A DNA stretch of 64,000 bases from an uncultured Granulosicoccus sp. (lineage in GTDB: Bacteria > Pseudomonadota > Gammaproteobacteria > Granulosicoccales > Granulosicoccaceae). Below the pieces are notes generated by a model. The model did not search any database, was not told where the DNA came from, and was given only the letters and a program-made list of their open reading frames with translations. Numbering within the stretch: the first letter of the stretch is position 1; every line of letters starts with the position of its first letter. Positions 51,831-60,686 of this stretch are shown piece by piece. The DNA is taken from the NCBI GenBank assembly GCA_947499955.1, contig CANMQI010000003.1:310001-374000 (forward strand). Reading direction: 5' to 3'. Position numbers and translations under genes: made by a program.

Positions 51831-52858
51831 ACGTCGGCCCAGTCCAGCACCACCTTGCCGCTGGAACCCCCCATCATGGTAGCGAAACCCTGGTCGAACT
51901 GCGTTGCCGGAAAACGATGAGTGATGACTTTCGAGACATCCAGACCGTTTTGCAACATGGCAATCATCTTGTACCAGGTCTCGAAGATCTCTCGCCCGTA
52001 CACACCCTTGACCGTCAAGGCCTTGAACACCATACGTGACCAGTCAACCGGGCTTTTTCCGGGTGGAATACCCAGCATGGCGATACGTCCACCCATGACC
52101 AGTGACTCCACCATCTGATCCAGTGCCACCTGATTGCCCGACATCTCCAGTCCGACATCGAAGCCTTCTGTCAGACCCAGTCTGGCACAGACATCCTTGA
52201 GATCTTCCCTGGCAACGTTGACAGGAATCACGTCGGCAACCGTGGCGGCAAGTGCCAGTCGCTCATCGTTCACATCGGTGATCACGACATGGCGCGCACC
52301 GGCATGCCGAGCGACAGCCGCTGCCATGATTCCGATAGGTCCGGCACCGGTAATCAGGACATCCTCACTGATCAGATCGAAACTCAGTGCCGTGTGTACC
52401 GCATTGCCCAGAGGGTCCAGAATGGCCCCCATCTCATCGCTGATATCATCCGGCAAGGGCACCACATTGAAGGCGTCCAGACGCAGGTACTTGGCGAAGG
52501 CGCCATTTTCCTGCACACCGATACCCCGTGTCTGCGGATCAAGATGGAATTTCCCGGCGCGAGACTGACGCGATTTTCGGCCCACCAGATGACCCTCGCC
52601 ACTGACACGCTGACCCACCGTCAGACCCTCGACGTGACTGCCGATCTCGACAATCTCACCCGCGAATTCATGCCCGATGGTCAGAGACACCGGTACGGTT
52701 CTGGCCGCCCAGTCATCCCACTTCCAGATATGGACATCAGTGCCGCAGATACCGGTCTTGTTGATGCGGATCAGCACATCACTGGCACCAATCTGTGGCA
52801 CCGGAGCTTCCTGCATCCACAAGCCCTCAGTGGCTTGTGCCTTGACCAGTGCCTTCAT
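51827..52858 (-). CDS. tdh: L-threonine 3-dehydrogenase Tdh lacking structural-zinc cysteines
   Basis: This 343-residue zinc dehydrogenase oxidises L-threonine to 2-amino-3-ketobutyrate. It matches E. coli Tdh closely: catalytic-zinc ligands Cys in [12 protein letters not shown] and His-Glu in [42 protein letters not shown], or close variants, for NAD. The structural-zinc lobe aligns without gaps but all four cysteines are replaced (Gly, Ser, Ser, Asp in [19 protein letters not shown]). I chose ATG 52858 (MKALVKAQ), the family start; a GTG at 52879 overlapping the kbl stop is possible. Works with Kbl to make glycine and acetyl-CoA. Confidence 0.95.
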   Translation of the reverse strand: MKALVKAQATEGLWMQEAPVPQIGASDVLIRINKTGICGTDVHIWKWDDWAARTVPVSLTIGHEFAGEIVEIGSHVEGLTVGQRVSGEGHLVGRKSRQSRAGKFHLDPQTRGIGVQENGAFAKYLRLDAFNVVPLPDDISDEMGAILDPLGNAVHTALSFDLISEDVLITGAGPIGIMAAAVARHAGARHVVITDVNDERLALAATVADVIPVNVAREDLKDVCARLGLTEGFDVGLEMSGNQVALDQMVESLVMGGRIAMLGIPPGKSPVDWSRMVFKALTVKGVYGREIFETWYKMIAMLQNGLDVSKVITHRFPATQFDQGFATMMGGSSGKVVLDWADV

Positions 52859-52875
52859 ACGCAGTGCTTCGATAC

Positions 52876-54087
52876 TCACGACCCTATCACCCCGACCTTC
52901 CGGCCTGCCTCTGCAAACGCTGTCAATGCCTTGTCAAGATCGTCCTTCGTCAGCGCGGCACTCATCTGCGTTCTGATACGAGCCTCCCCCTTGGGTACAA
53001 CCGGAAAGAAAAATCCTGACACATACACACCACGCTCGAATAGTTCACGCGCAAGATTCTGGGCCAGTTGAGCCTCGCCGAGCATCACGGGAATGATCGG
53101 GTGCTCACCGGGGGCCAGGGTGAAGCCGAGTGAAGTCAGACCGTCACGCCAATAGCGCGCATTGTCGAACAGTGTCTTGCGCAATTCGTCACCCTGCTCC
53201 ACCAGCCGCAGAGCTTCGATGGAGGCCACGACGATGGCGGGCGCCAGGGAGTTGGAGAACAGGTAGGGTCGGGCACGCTGGCGGAGCAGATCAATGACGG
53301 CCTGCGGCCCGGCGATATAGCCTCCCATGGCACCACCGAGTGCCTTGCCGAGCGTACCGGTCAGCACATCGATCTTGTCATTGACACCGTAATGCGCTGC
53401 TGTTCCCTGACCGCCGGGTCCCATGAAACCGGTGGAATGGCAATCATCCACCATCACCAAGGCGTCATAGCGTTCCGCCAACTCGGTGATTTCAGGCAGT
53501 TTTGCCAGGAAACCATCCATCGAGAAAACACCGTCGGTGGCGATCATGATAAACCGGGCACCCTTCTCCCGGGCGGTGCGCAGTTGCAGTTCCAGATCGT
53601 CCATGTCGGAGTTGCGATAGCGGTAGCGCTGAGCCTTGCACAAGCGCACCCCATCAATGATGGAGGCATGATTCAGTGAGTCGGAAATGATGGCATCTTC
53701 GGGCCCCAGCAAGGGTTCGAACAAGCCGCCGTTGGCATCAAAGCAGGCGGCAAACAGAATGGCGTCGTCCTTGCCCAGAAAACTGGCAAGGCGTGCTTCG
53801 AGTTCCTGATGAATATCCTGGGTGCCACAGATGAAACGCACGCTGGCCAGGCCATAGCCATGCTCGTCCATCGCCCCCTTGGCGGCTTTGATCAGATCCG
53901 GGTGATTGGCCAGACCCAGATAGTTGTTGGCGCACAGATTGATGACATCATCCTTCTGTACGCCGTCAACCGTGACGGATATACGCCCGGACTGGGCCGA
54001 GACAATTGCACGTTCGGATTTGAGCAGACCCGCCGATTCGATATCGACCAGTTGCTGTTGAATATGGTTGAGAAATGATGTGCTCAC
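52876..54087 (-). CDS. kbl: 2-amino-3-ketobutyrate coenzyme A ligase Kbl
   Basis: This 403-residue PLP enzyme cleaves 2-amino-3-ketobutyrate with CoA into glycine and acetyl-CoA. It matches E. coli Kbl along its length: [71 protein letters not shown] and the PLP lysine in [11 protein letters not shown]. The start is GTG 54087. It is the first gene of the threonine operon (kbl-tdh-XRE-racemase), with an inverted repeat 32 bp upstream. Confidence 0.95.
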   Translation of the reverse strand: MSTSFLNHIQQQLVDIESAGLLKSERAIVSAQSGRISVTVDGVQKDDVINLCANNYLGLANHPDLIKAAKGAMDEHGYGLASVRFICGTQDIHQELEARLASFLGKDDAILFAACFDANGGLFEPLLGPEDAIISDSLNHASIIDGVRLCKAQRYRYRNSDMDDLELQLRTAREKGARFIMIATDGVFSMDGFLAKLPEITELAERYDALVMVDDCHSTGFMGPGGQGTAAHYGVNDKIDVLTGTLGKALGGAMGGYIAGPQAVIDLLRQRARPYLFSNSLAPAIVVASIEALRLVEQGDELRKTLFDNARYWRDGLTSLGFTLAPGEHPIIPVMLGEAQLAQNLARELFERGVYVSGFFFPVVPKGEARIRTQMSAALTKDDLDKALTAFAEAGRKVGVIGS

Positions 54088-54118
54088 ACTAGGCTCCCGT
54101 CAGACGAAAACGTATCAT

Positions 54119-54139
54119 ATATTGGATTTTGTCCAATAT
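54119..54139 (-). promoter_or_regulatory. Inverted repeat upstream of kbl, candidate operator
   Basis: ATATTGGA (54119-54126) and TCCAATAT (54132-54139) are perfect 8-bp arms around TTTTG. The site lies 32 bp upstream of the kbl start. A symmetrical site so close to the start suits a dimeric regulator such as the XRE-cupin protein encoded in the same operon. Confidence 0.65.
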
Positions 54140-54262
54140 CAAGGATATTCATCCAGTTTTCCATTGCAACGGATCTGTGCATCACGATCATGGTGGGCGT
54201 GATTGCCGAACCTCTATCTCTGTTGGTACACCGCTGAACCCGCAGAGCAGCTCACGGCAGGC

Positions 54263-56299
54263 TCAGATATCCTTCACCAGACGCAATGCATCGTAGATCG
54301 CAGCATGAGTATTACGTGCGGATACCGCATCACCAATCCTGAACAACTGAAAAGCACCGTCGGCATTCACTGCGGCGTCCTGCTCCCGGCCCTCTATGAG
54401 CGCATCATGATCGACAGCTCCAAGATTGAAGGACAGTGGTTTCAACTCGTAATACAAGTCTTCCATGGGCAGCGTGCCATGGTTGATCACCACCTGGTCG
54501 TAATACTTGTGATCACGGAAGTCGCTGTAGTCCGTGCCGATCACCGCCTTCAACTTGTTACCGTCCTGCTCCACATCCATCAGCCTGCGTGTGACGGTGA
54601 ATGTCACATCCTTGTCCTGCAGGCTGCGCATGTAGGGAACCAGATTCATGGCCATGACATCGGGTGAAAAACTGCGATCGGGCGTCATGATCTCGACCTT
54701 GGCACCGGTATTGGCAATGACTTCGGCGGCCTGCAATGCCGGATGATCGCCCGCGTCGTCGAATATCAGCACGTTTTCTCCCGGCGTCTCACTGCCGGAG
54801 ATGATATCCCAGCTGGACACGACCAGATGGTTGCCAGTTTCCAGTACTTGCGTATCCGGCCAGCCACCGGTGGCAATGATGACGACATCCGGACTCTCTG
54901 CACAGACTTCGGCAGCTTCGGCGTAGAGGTTGTATCTGAATTGCACACCCAGCGCTTCGCATTGCTGCAGGCGCCAATCGACAATACCGCGCATGTCCTG
55001 CCGACGTTTCGACTTTGCGCTCAGCAGGATCTGGCCACCCGCTTCAGGCGCAGCTTCCAGAACCGTCACCTCGTGCCCTCGTTCGCCGGCGACTCGTGCC
55101 GCTTCCAGACCCGCAGGTCCTGCGCCCACCACCACGACCTTCTTCCGGTGCGCAGCCTTGGGTATATCGTGCGGCATGCTCAATTCCCGACCAGACGCTG
55201 CATTATGCAGACATAGCGCTTCACCGCCCTGATAGATTCTGTCCAGGCAATAATTAGCGCCGACACAAGGCCTGATGTCATGCTCACGACCCGCCACGAT
55301 CTTGCGCACGATATGCGGATCTGCGATATGCGCGCGCGTCATGCCGACCATATCCAGAAGGCCTTCGGCGATGGCATGCCTGGCGGTGGCAATATCCGGG
55401 ATCTTCGCCGCATGAAAGGTCGGCATGCCGGTCTCCTTGCGAACTCTTCCGGCAAAGTCCAGATGCGGTGAACTCGGCATTCCCTGTATCGGTATGACAT
55501 CGGTCAGGGCTGCATCGTGATTGATGCGTCCGCGGATGACATTCAGAAAATCCACCATGCCACTGTCACGAAGCATTCTGGATATCTCGAGGCCATCTTC
55601 CTCCGTCAAACCATGTTTGTGCACCTCATCAGCGGTGTAACGCATACCGACGATGAAATCCGGACCGACACGCTCGCGCACGGCCTGCAGCACTTCCATG
55701 GTAAAACGTACCCGGTTCTTCAGATCACCACCGTACGGTTCGTCCAGTGAGTTGGTAATCGGTGACCAGAACTGATCCATCAAGTGGCCATAGGCCTGCA
55801 GTTCGATACCATCCATACCACCCGCCTGCATGCGCTCAGCCGCATCCGCATAGTCGTTTATCAAACGCTGGATATCCCAATCCTCGATCTTCTTGGGGAA
55901 GGCGCGGTGGGCCGGCTCTCGACGATGTGATGGTGAAATCACCGGCAACCAATCACCCTTGTTCCAACCGGTGCGACGCCCCAGATGGGTGAGCTGGATC
56001 ATCACGGCACAGTCATGCTCGTGACAGGCGTCCGTCAGGTTCCGAATCCAGGGAACCACTTCGTCCTTGTAGGCCAGAATATTGTTGAACACCGGCGGAC
56101 TGTCCTTCGATACGGCCGCTGAGCCTGCCGTCATGGTCAGGGCCACACCGGCTTTCGCCCGCTCCGCATGGTAAGCCGCATAGCGCTCCTTGGGCATTCC
56201 CTCTTCCGGATAGGCCGGCTCATGACTGGTGATCATGATGCGGTTTTTCAGAACCAGGTGTTTCAGGGTATACGGCTGCAACAGCGGATCACTGGACAT
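54263..56299 (-). CDS. NADH:flavin oxidoreductase/FAD protein, DgcA/TMADH/N-methylproline demethylase-like
   Basis: This 678-residue protein has an N-terminal old-yellow-enzyme FMN barrel (PYTLKHLVLKNRIMITSHEPAYPEEGMP, GGMDGIELQAYGHLMDQFWSP) and a C-terminal FAD/NAD part (KKVVVVGAGPAGLEAARVAGERGHEVTVLEAAPEAGG), as in trimethylamine dehydrogenase and 2,4-dienoyl-CoA reductase. The Fe-S motif reads CVGANYCLDRIYQGGEALC. Relative to TMADH (Cys345, 348, 351, 364) the second cysteine is Ala. This pattern and EPAYPEEG resemble DgcA and N-methylproline demethylases, so a demethylase of a methylated amine (dimethylglycine, stachydrine) is likely. No partner DgcB gene is visible. Confidence 0.85.
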   Translation of the reverse strand: MSSDPLLQPYTLKHLVLKNRIMITSHEPAYPEEGMPKERYAAYHAERAKAGVALTMTAGSAAVSKDSPPVFNNILAYKDEVVPWIRNLTDACHEHDCAVMIQLTHLGRRTGWNKGDWLPVISPSHRREPAHRAFPKKIEDWDIQRLINDYADAAERMQAGGMDGIELQAYGHLMDQFWSPITNSLDEPYGGDLKNRVRFTMEVLQAVRERVGPDFIVGMRYTADEVHKHGLTEEDGLEISRMLRDSGMVDFLNVIRGRINHDAALTDVIPIQGMPSSPHLDFAGRVRKETGMPTFHAAKIPDIATARHAIAEGLLDMVGMTRAHIADPHIVRKIVAGREHDIRPCVGANYCLDRIYQGGEALCLHNAASGRELSMPHDIPKAAHRKKVVVVGAGPAGLEAARVAGERGHEVTVLEAAPEAGGQILLSAKSKRRQDMRGIVDWRLQQCEALGVQFRYNLYAEAAEVCAESPDVVIIATGGWPDTQVLETGNHLVVSSWDIISGSETPGENVLIFDDAGDHPALQAAEVIANTGAKVEIMTPDRSFSPDVMAMNLVPYMRSLQDKDVTFTVTRRLMDVEQDGNKLKAVIGTDYSDFRDHKYYDQVVINHGTLPMEDLYYELKPLSFNLGAVDHDALIEGREQDAAVNADGAFQLFRIGDAVSARNTHAAIYDALRLVKDI

Positions 56300-56519
56300 G
56301 GAAAATTCCCTTGCGTATCGTCATGTAATACCACTACTACCCCATCGGAAACACGGAGGTCGTGGCAGGAATCACGTTAGTCGCAACACCGTGAATTGTC
56401 CAGACACCCAGCAACGCATCAACGCCTGAAACCGTTCCGGGAACGACCGTTGATCACGCTGAAGGCGCGGCCGGAGTATCCCTGAACCACCGACCACGCC
56501 TTGACGACTGCGGACTCGC
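56300..56519. other. Gap with a 13-bp palindrome upstream of the flavin oxidoreductase
   Basis: No gene is seen. CGTTCCGGGAACG at 56433-56445 is a perfect palindrome around a central G, about 135 bp upstream of the flavin oxidoreductase start, and may be a regulator site. Confidence 0.35.
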
Positions 56520-58454
56520 TTACTGACCGACAGCGCGGAAGTCTTCAACTGCGCGTGTCACGACCATGTCCACGTCATCGCTCAGCATGTACCCGTCATT
56601 GGCCAGACCTTGAGCCGCTTCACGCACGGCAGCGACATAGGCCTCCTCATCCGCATAACGCTCGGCAACACCAACCCGCTCGTCACCATCTACCGATGAT
56701 GCCGAAAAAGCAATGGCGCTGCCAGTCAGACCACACAAGGCTCCGCCAGCAAAGCCATCGTTACGAATGTTCCAGCCCCAGTAGCTACCCAGCGGTGCTG
56801 CAACTCGTGGCAGACGAACGCCCCCCATAGGATTGCCGTCCTTGTCGACCTGTGGCACCAATACCGGATAGGCTTGTCCGCCGATGGGCGGAATGGCACT
56901 GTGATCACGCAGTCGCAGTTCGTTGTAGACCGGAATGAGGTCGTCCTCTGGCATGTCCGGCAACGCCAGTTCATTCAGAGGTACCAGCGTTCCGTCTGCC
57001 ACAGTGGGAAACCGCGATGCAGGTGGCGCCGTACCGTCGCGTGCCCAGTCAGCCATGGCCGCCACCAGATGTCGCAACACAGGTGTTGGTGCAATCGGGT
57101 TGGACGGATATCGACAAAGATCGCCAACCGAGCTCTGTGCCGAAAAGGGCGAGAAGTGTTGCAGTCCTGCCAGAAAATACAACCTGACGCTATCGGGCAT
57201 TTCCAGCGCAGTACCATCGGGTGCCGTCGACACCAGCGCCGCACGCGCCTGCCAGAACTCGGTTGATGTGTCGGTATGCATCACCTTGGGGCAGGTATCC
57301 GTCGCTGCACACACACTGAGGATACTATCGCTGCGCCCACTGATCGGATCTTCAACCTCGACGTAGGAGAACGGGAACTGGTCGCCCTGAACATCGTGAT
57401 CTTCGTGCTGACGTGAATAGCGACCCTGCTGGGCGAATCGATAGTTCACGTAGGTTTTCCGGGACCCGGCAATGTAGGGCATTACCGCATCGAAGACCTG
57501 TGCATCAGCCTCATCGGCATTGAAGCCCTGGTAGACAAAATCGCGTAGATAGCGACCCGACTGCGAGATACCGAGTGCGACAGCGGCATCGACTTGCGTC
57601 AGAGGACTCTCGATGTCATGACCTTCGTAACCACGAAGAAAGGAGACAAGGTCGCTGGTGGCCGTAAATCCCAGCCCGGTTGGCAGAGCATCGGTGGCCG
57701 GGTAGATGAACTCATAGATTGCTCCCGCATCCAGCCCTTCAGGCCGTGCAATCTCCACCTCGTTCTCGGAGACATAGCGAAAACCGAGTCCGGGGGCTGT
57801 AGAGCGCGGATCGCTCGGGTACTGCCGTACAGACAGTGAGGCTTCATCCGGATTCGTACTGGCGGCCGGATAGGTCAGCTTCAGAGTACCTGTTGTACCC
57901 ACCTCGTCGAAAACGATTTCCTCGCGGCTCGGTCCGGTCACGCCTTCCAGAGTCGGCACGGAAAGCTCCAACCCCTCTTCCGGCAACCCGGTCTGCCAGC
58001 CACTCCAGACGATGGTATAACCTTTCTCCATCAGAAAGCCGTCACCACCACCGTCTGCCGTCACGGGTGGCGTACTCCCCTCGGCTCTTTCAAGCAGCGT
58101 GAAGCTGATGGCGCGGCCCCTGTTGGGCACATCATGAAGCAGCACTCCGCTCCCCTTGCCTTCATCCGCTGGACGCAGAATGACGACTTCCGTGGAATAA
58201 CGTACCAGGCCGTCGTCACCGACAGGGGCATGATCCAGATCCACGATCATCCTGCCTCGCTTGCTGTCCGGGTCGATGGCGAAATGAGCAACCGCATCGA
58301 TCCGCTGATAGCCCCCCACCTCACCGAACTCCCTACCCTCGAAGGCAGGCCCTGACTCGATCACATCGAAACGCTCGACTTTTGCCTGAGATTCCGGCGA
58401 TATCATCAATGCAGCTACGACCCCACCGGCCAGCATGACTGAAAACGTCTTCAT
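56520..58454 (-). CDS. Secreted alpha/beta-hydrolase-domain protein (Abhydrolase_10 type)
   Basis: This 644-residue protein has a signal peptide (MKTFSVMLAGGVVAALMISPESQAK). The body starts VERFDVIESGPAFEGREFGEVGGYQRIDAVAHFAIDP and holds the nucleophile elbow ALGISQSGRYLRDFVYQGFN. This is the pattern of the large alpha/beta hydrolase domain family often annotated only as such. A periplasmic or extracellular esterase activity is likely; substrate unknown. It is monocistronic, with 219 bp upstream of the flavin oxidoreductase promoter on one side and a TRAP terminator on the other. Confidence 0.8.
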   Translation of the reverse strand: MKTFSVMLAGGVVAALMISPESQAKVERFDVIESGPAFEGREFGEVGGYQRIDAVAHFAIDPDSKRGRMIVDLDHAPVGDDGLVRYSTEVVILRPADEGKGSGVLLHDVPNRGRAISFTLLERAEGSTPPVTADGGGDGFLMEKGYTIVWSGWQTGLPEEGLELSVPTLEGVTGPSREEIVFDEVGTTGTLKLTYPAASTNPDEASLSVRQYPSDPRSTAPGLGFRYVSENEVEIARPEGLDAGAIYEFIYPATDALPTGLGFTATSDLVSFLRGYEGHDIESPLTQVDAAVALGISQSGRYLRDFVYQGFNADEADAQVFDAVMPYIAGSRKTYVNYRFAQQGRYSRQHEDHDVQGDQFPFSYVEVEDPISGRSDSILSVCAATDTCPKVMHTDTSTEFWQARAALVSTAPDGTALEMPDSVRLYFLAGLQHFSPFSAQSSVGDLCRYPSNPIAPTPVLRHLVAAMADWARDGTAPPASRFPTVADGTLVPLNELALPDMPEDDLIPVYNELRLRDHSAIPPIGGQAYPVLVPQVDKDGNPMGGVRLPRVAAPLGSYWGWNIRNDGFAGGALCGLTGSAIAFSASSVDGDERVGVAERYADEEAYVAAVREAAQGLANDGYMLSDDVDMVVTRAVEDFRAVGQ

Positions 58455-58656
58455 GATTATCCTCTCCTGTTGTTTTTCTCTGCAGGCAGCGGTAACTGCC
58501 GAACACCGAGTAAAGCAGACATCGGATAATCACTATAACAGTACAATACGAACCCCATCACAATTCGTGTGAGCAACGCCGATTGTTTTTCGAGATGATG
58601 TCATATCGGATTTGCAGGCCACTACTCCTGGTCAGGCAGGATCACGATCCTCAAAC

Positions 58657-58691
58657 AAAAAAAGCGAGTATCGCCTGACGCAATACTCGCT
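58657..58691 (-). terminator. Rho-independent terminator of the second TRAP operon
   Basis: Read on the minus strand, AGCGAGTAT (58691-58683) pairs with ATACTCGCT (58671-58663) around an 11-nt loop and is followed by seven T residues (58663-58657). This is a textbook terminator 55 bp after the dctM stop. The remainder of 58455-58745 holds the promoter side of the hydrolase gene; no gene is seen. Confidence 0.85.
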
Positions 58692-58745
58692 CCTTTTCTC
58701 ACCGACGGAACTCGCCGATTGTTGCCGGAAACGGCTCCTGCCTTA

Positions 58746-60023
58746 TTATCGATAGAACATCGTGGGCAACCACAAGGCCAGGTCCGGAATGAACACGACC
58801 ATGAACAGCACGATGATCAGCGGCACCAGAAACGGCATGGTGGCCGTCACGCAGCGTTCGAAGCGCACCCCCGACACTTGTGACAACACATAGAGCACCA
58901 TGCCCACCGGTGGCGTCAATAGACCCAGCATCAGGTTCAGAATGACGATGATGCCCAGATGAACCGGGTCGATACCCACCTGATTGGCAATCGGCAGCAG
59001 CACCGGTACCAGAATGGTAATGGCAGCAATGGTTTCCATGAACAGACCGATGGCCAGAACCAGCAGCATCATGATGACCAGCAGTACATTCTTGTTTTCC
59101 GAGATGCCCAGCAGGAAATCACCCAGCGATGCGGCTACCTGATTGGCCGTGAGTATGTAGGCAAAGATGGACGCGGCCGAGACAATCATCAGAATGGCAG
59201 CCGAGGTTTCGATGGTATCCATGGATACCCGCACCAGGTGTTTCCAGGTCAGCGTTCGATAGACCACCAGGCCAAGAAACAGGGCATAGCCCACGGCAGC
59301 AACGGCTGATTCGGTTGGCGTGAAGACACCCGTCACGATGCCACCGATGATGATCATCGGTGTCAGCAGCGGCAGGAAGGCTGACTTGAACGTGGTTGCC
59401 AGACGAGACAGCTCGAACTTTGCATCACGCGGATAATTACGTTTGCGTGAATACCAGGCCACCATGATCATCAGTGACACGGCCATCAACAGCCCCGGAA
59501 TCAGACCTGCAGCAAACAGTTCACCAATGGATACTGATGCCATGACGCCGTAGATGACCAATGGCAGCGATGGCGGAATGATGGGACCGATGGTCGACGA
59601 CGCCGCAGTGATACCGACCGAGAAATCGGTGTCATAACCGGCATCACGCATGGCCTTGATCTCGATGGTACCCAGTCCCCCGGCATCAGCCACGGCAGCA
59701 CCGGACATACCGGCGAAGATGACGCTGGCGCCGACATTCACATGCCCCAGGCCACCGTGCATCCAGCCCACCAGAGCTCGGGCAAAGGCAAAGATCTTGT
59801 TGGTGATACCCGCCGTGTTCATCAGGTGACCGGCGAGAATGAAGAATGGAATGGCCAACAACGGAAAGCTGTCAACGCCATTGATCATGGTGTGAATCAT
59901 GACCACGGCCGGTCGACCCTCGATCAGGATATAGATGAGAGACGCGCCCGCAAGCGACACGGCAACCGGCACGCCGACAATCAGCAGCAGCGCCAGCAAC
60001 ACGAACATCAAGGTGAGAGCCAT
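58746..60023 (-). CDS. dctM: TRAP transporter large permease (DctM), second system
   Basis: This 425-residue DctM protein starts MALTLMFVLLALLLIVGVPVAVSLAGASLIYILIEG and contains SFPLLAIPFFILAGHLMNTAGITNKIFAFARALVGWMHGGLGHVNVGASVIFAGMSGAAVADAGGLGTIEIKAM and GPIIPPSLPLVIYGVMASVSIGELF. About 12 helices are present. It begins 1 bp after the small permease stop and ends before a strong terminator. No regulator or catabolic gene is linked, so the ligand cannot be inferred. Confidence 0.94.
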   Translation of the reverse strand: MALTLMFVLLALLLIVGVPVAVSLAGASLIYILIEGRPAVVMIHTMINGVDSFPLLAIPFFILAGHLMNTAGITNKIFAFARALVGWMHGGLGHVNVGASVIFAGMSGAAVADAGGLGTIEIKAMRDAGYDTDFSVGITAASSTIGPIIPPSLPLVIYGVMASVSIGELFAAGLIPGLLMAVSLMIMVAWYSRKRNYPRDAKFELSRLATTFKSAFLPLLTPMIIIGGIVTGVFTPTESAVAAVGYALFLGLVVYRTLTWKHLVRVSMDTIETSAAILMIVSAASIFAYILTANQVAASLGDFLLGISENKNVLLVIMMLLVLAIGLFMETIAAITILVPVLLPIANQVGIDPVHLGIIVILNLMLGLLTPPVGMVLYVLSQVSGVRFERCVTATMPFLVPLIIVLFMVVFIPDLALWLPTMFYR

Positions 60024-60024
60024 C

Positions 60025-60600
60025 TCAATTACCTGCCATATGTGAAGGGTCCAGCTTCTCTGCGGCAATCTCTGCAGCAGGACGTCTGGCCAGTTTGAAT
60101 ACGTTGATGAGGGCAACCAGTGCCATGGCAAAACAGGCAACCACGACCACCCAGTAGATGATCCCCTTGGGCAGGTCGACAGAGATCATGCGTTGCGAAA
60201 ATGTCCGTTGGGCCAGCCCGATGCAGTAATAACCGGCGGCCGCAAAGAACACCGCCACCACCATTTCGCAGAACAGGGCTATCGGTTTGATGAAGCTGAC
60301 AGGCAGATAGCGGTAGAAGAATTCCAGATAGATATGCGACCCCTTGCGCACACAGGTTATCGAGCCGACGAAGGCCAGGAAGATCAGAAAGAAGCGAGCT
60401 ATCTCCTCGGTCCAGGCCAGCGAATCATTCAGTACATACCGGGTAAAGAACTGCAGGGCAACGATGAGAAAGAGCACCCAGAAAATGATCAGGACCGGAA
60501 TATCGGTCCATTTCACATCCGAGATATCGTTGGTCACCTCGTCGAACTGGGCAGACTCGAGGTCCACCGATGTCGATTCGGTGCTGGGGGGTGTTGTCAT
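60025..60600 (-). CDS. dctQ: TRAP transporter small permease (DctQ), second system
   Basis: This 191-residue protein has a roughly 35-residue acidic N-terminus, then four helices (WTDIPVLIIFWVLFLIVALQFFTRYVLNDSLAWTEEIARFFLIFLAFVGSITCVRKGSHIYLEFF). ARFFLIFLAFVGSITCVRKGSHI is the DctQ signature. It lies between the binding-protein and large permease genes, downstream of a perfect hairpin. Confidence 0.92.
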   Translation of the reverse strand: MTTPPSTESTSVDLESAQFDEVTNDISDVKWTDIPVLIIFWVLFLIVALQFFTRYVLNDSLAWTEEIARFFLIFLAFVGSITCVRKGSHIYLEFFYRYLPVSFIKPIALFCEMVVAVFFAAAGYYCIGLAQRTFSQRMISVDLPKGIIYWVVVVACFAMALVALINVFKLARRPAAEIAAEKLDPSHMAGN

Positions 60601-60624
60601 GGTTTACTCCACTGGACAGAGAAT

Positions 60625-60651
60625 CACACCCGGCAACCAGTGCCGGGTGTG
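60625..60651 (-). other. Stem-loop between TRAP binding-protein and permease genes
   Basis: CACACCCGGCA (60625-60635) and TGCCGGGTGTG (60641-60651) form a perfect 11-bp stem with a 5-nt loop, about 35 bp after the binding-protein stop. It lacks a T run and is the strongest of the six intercistronic hairpins. Confidence 0.75.
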
Positions 60652-60686
60652 GACATCGTTACAAACCTGATGAAGCTGTCAGACGA

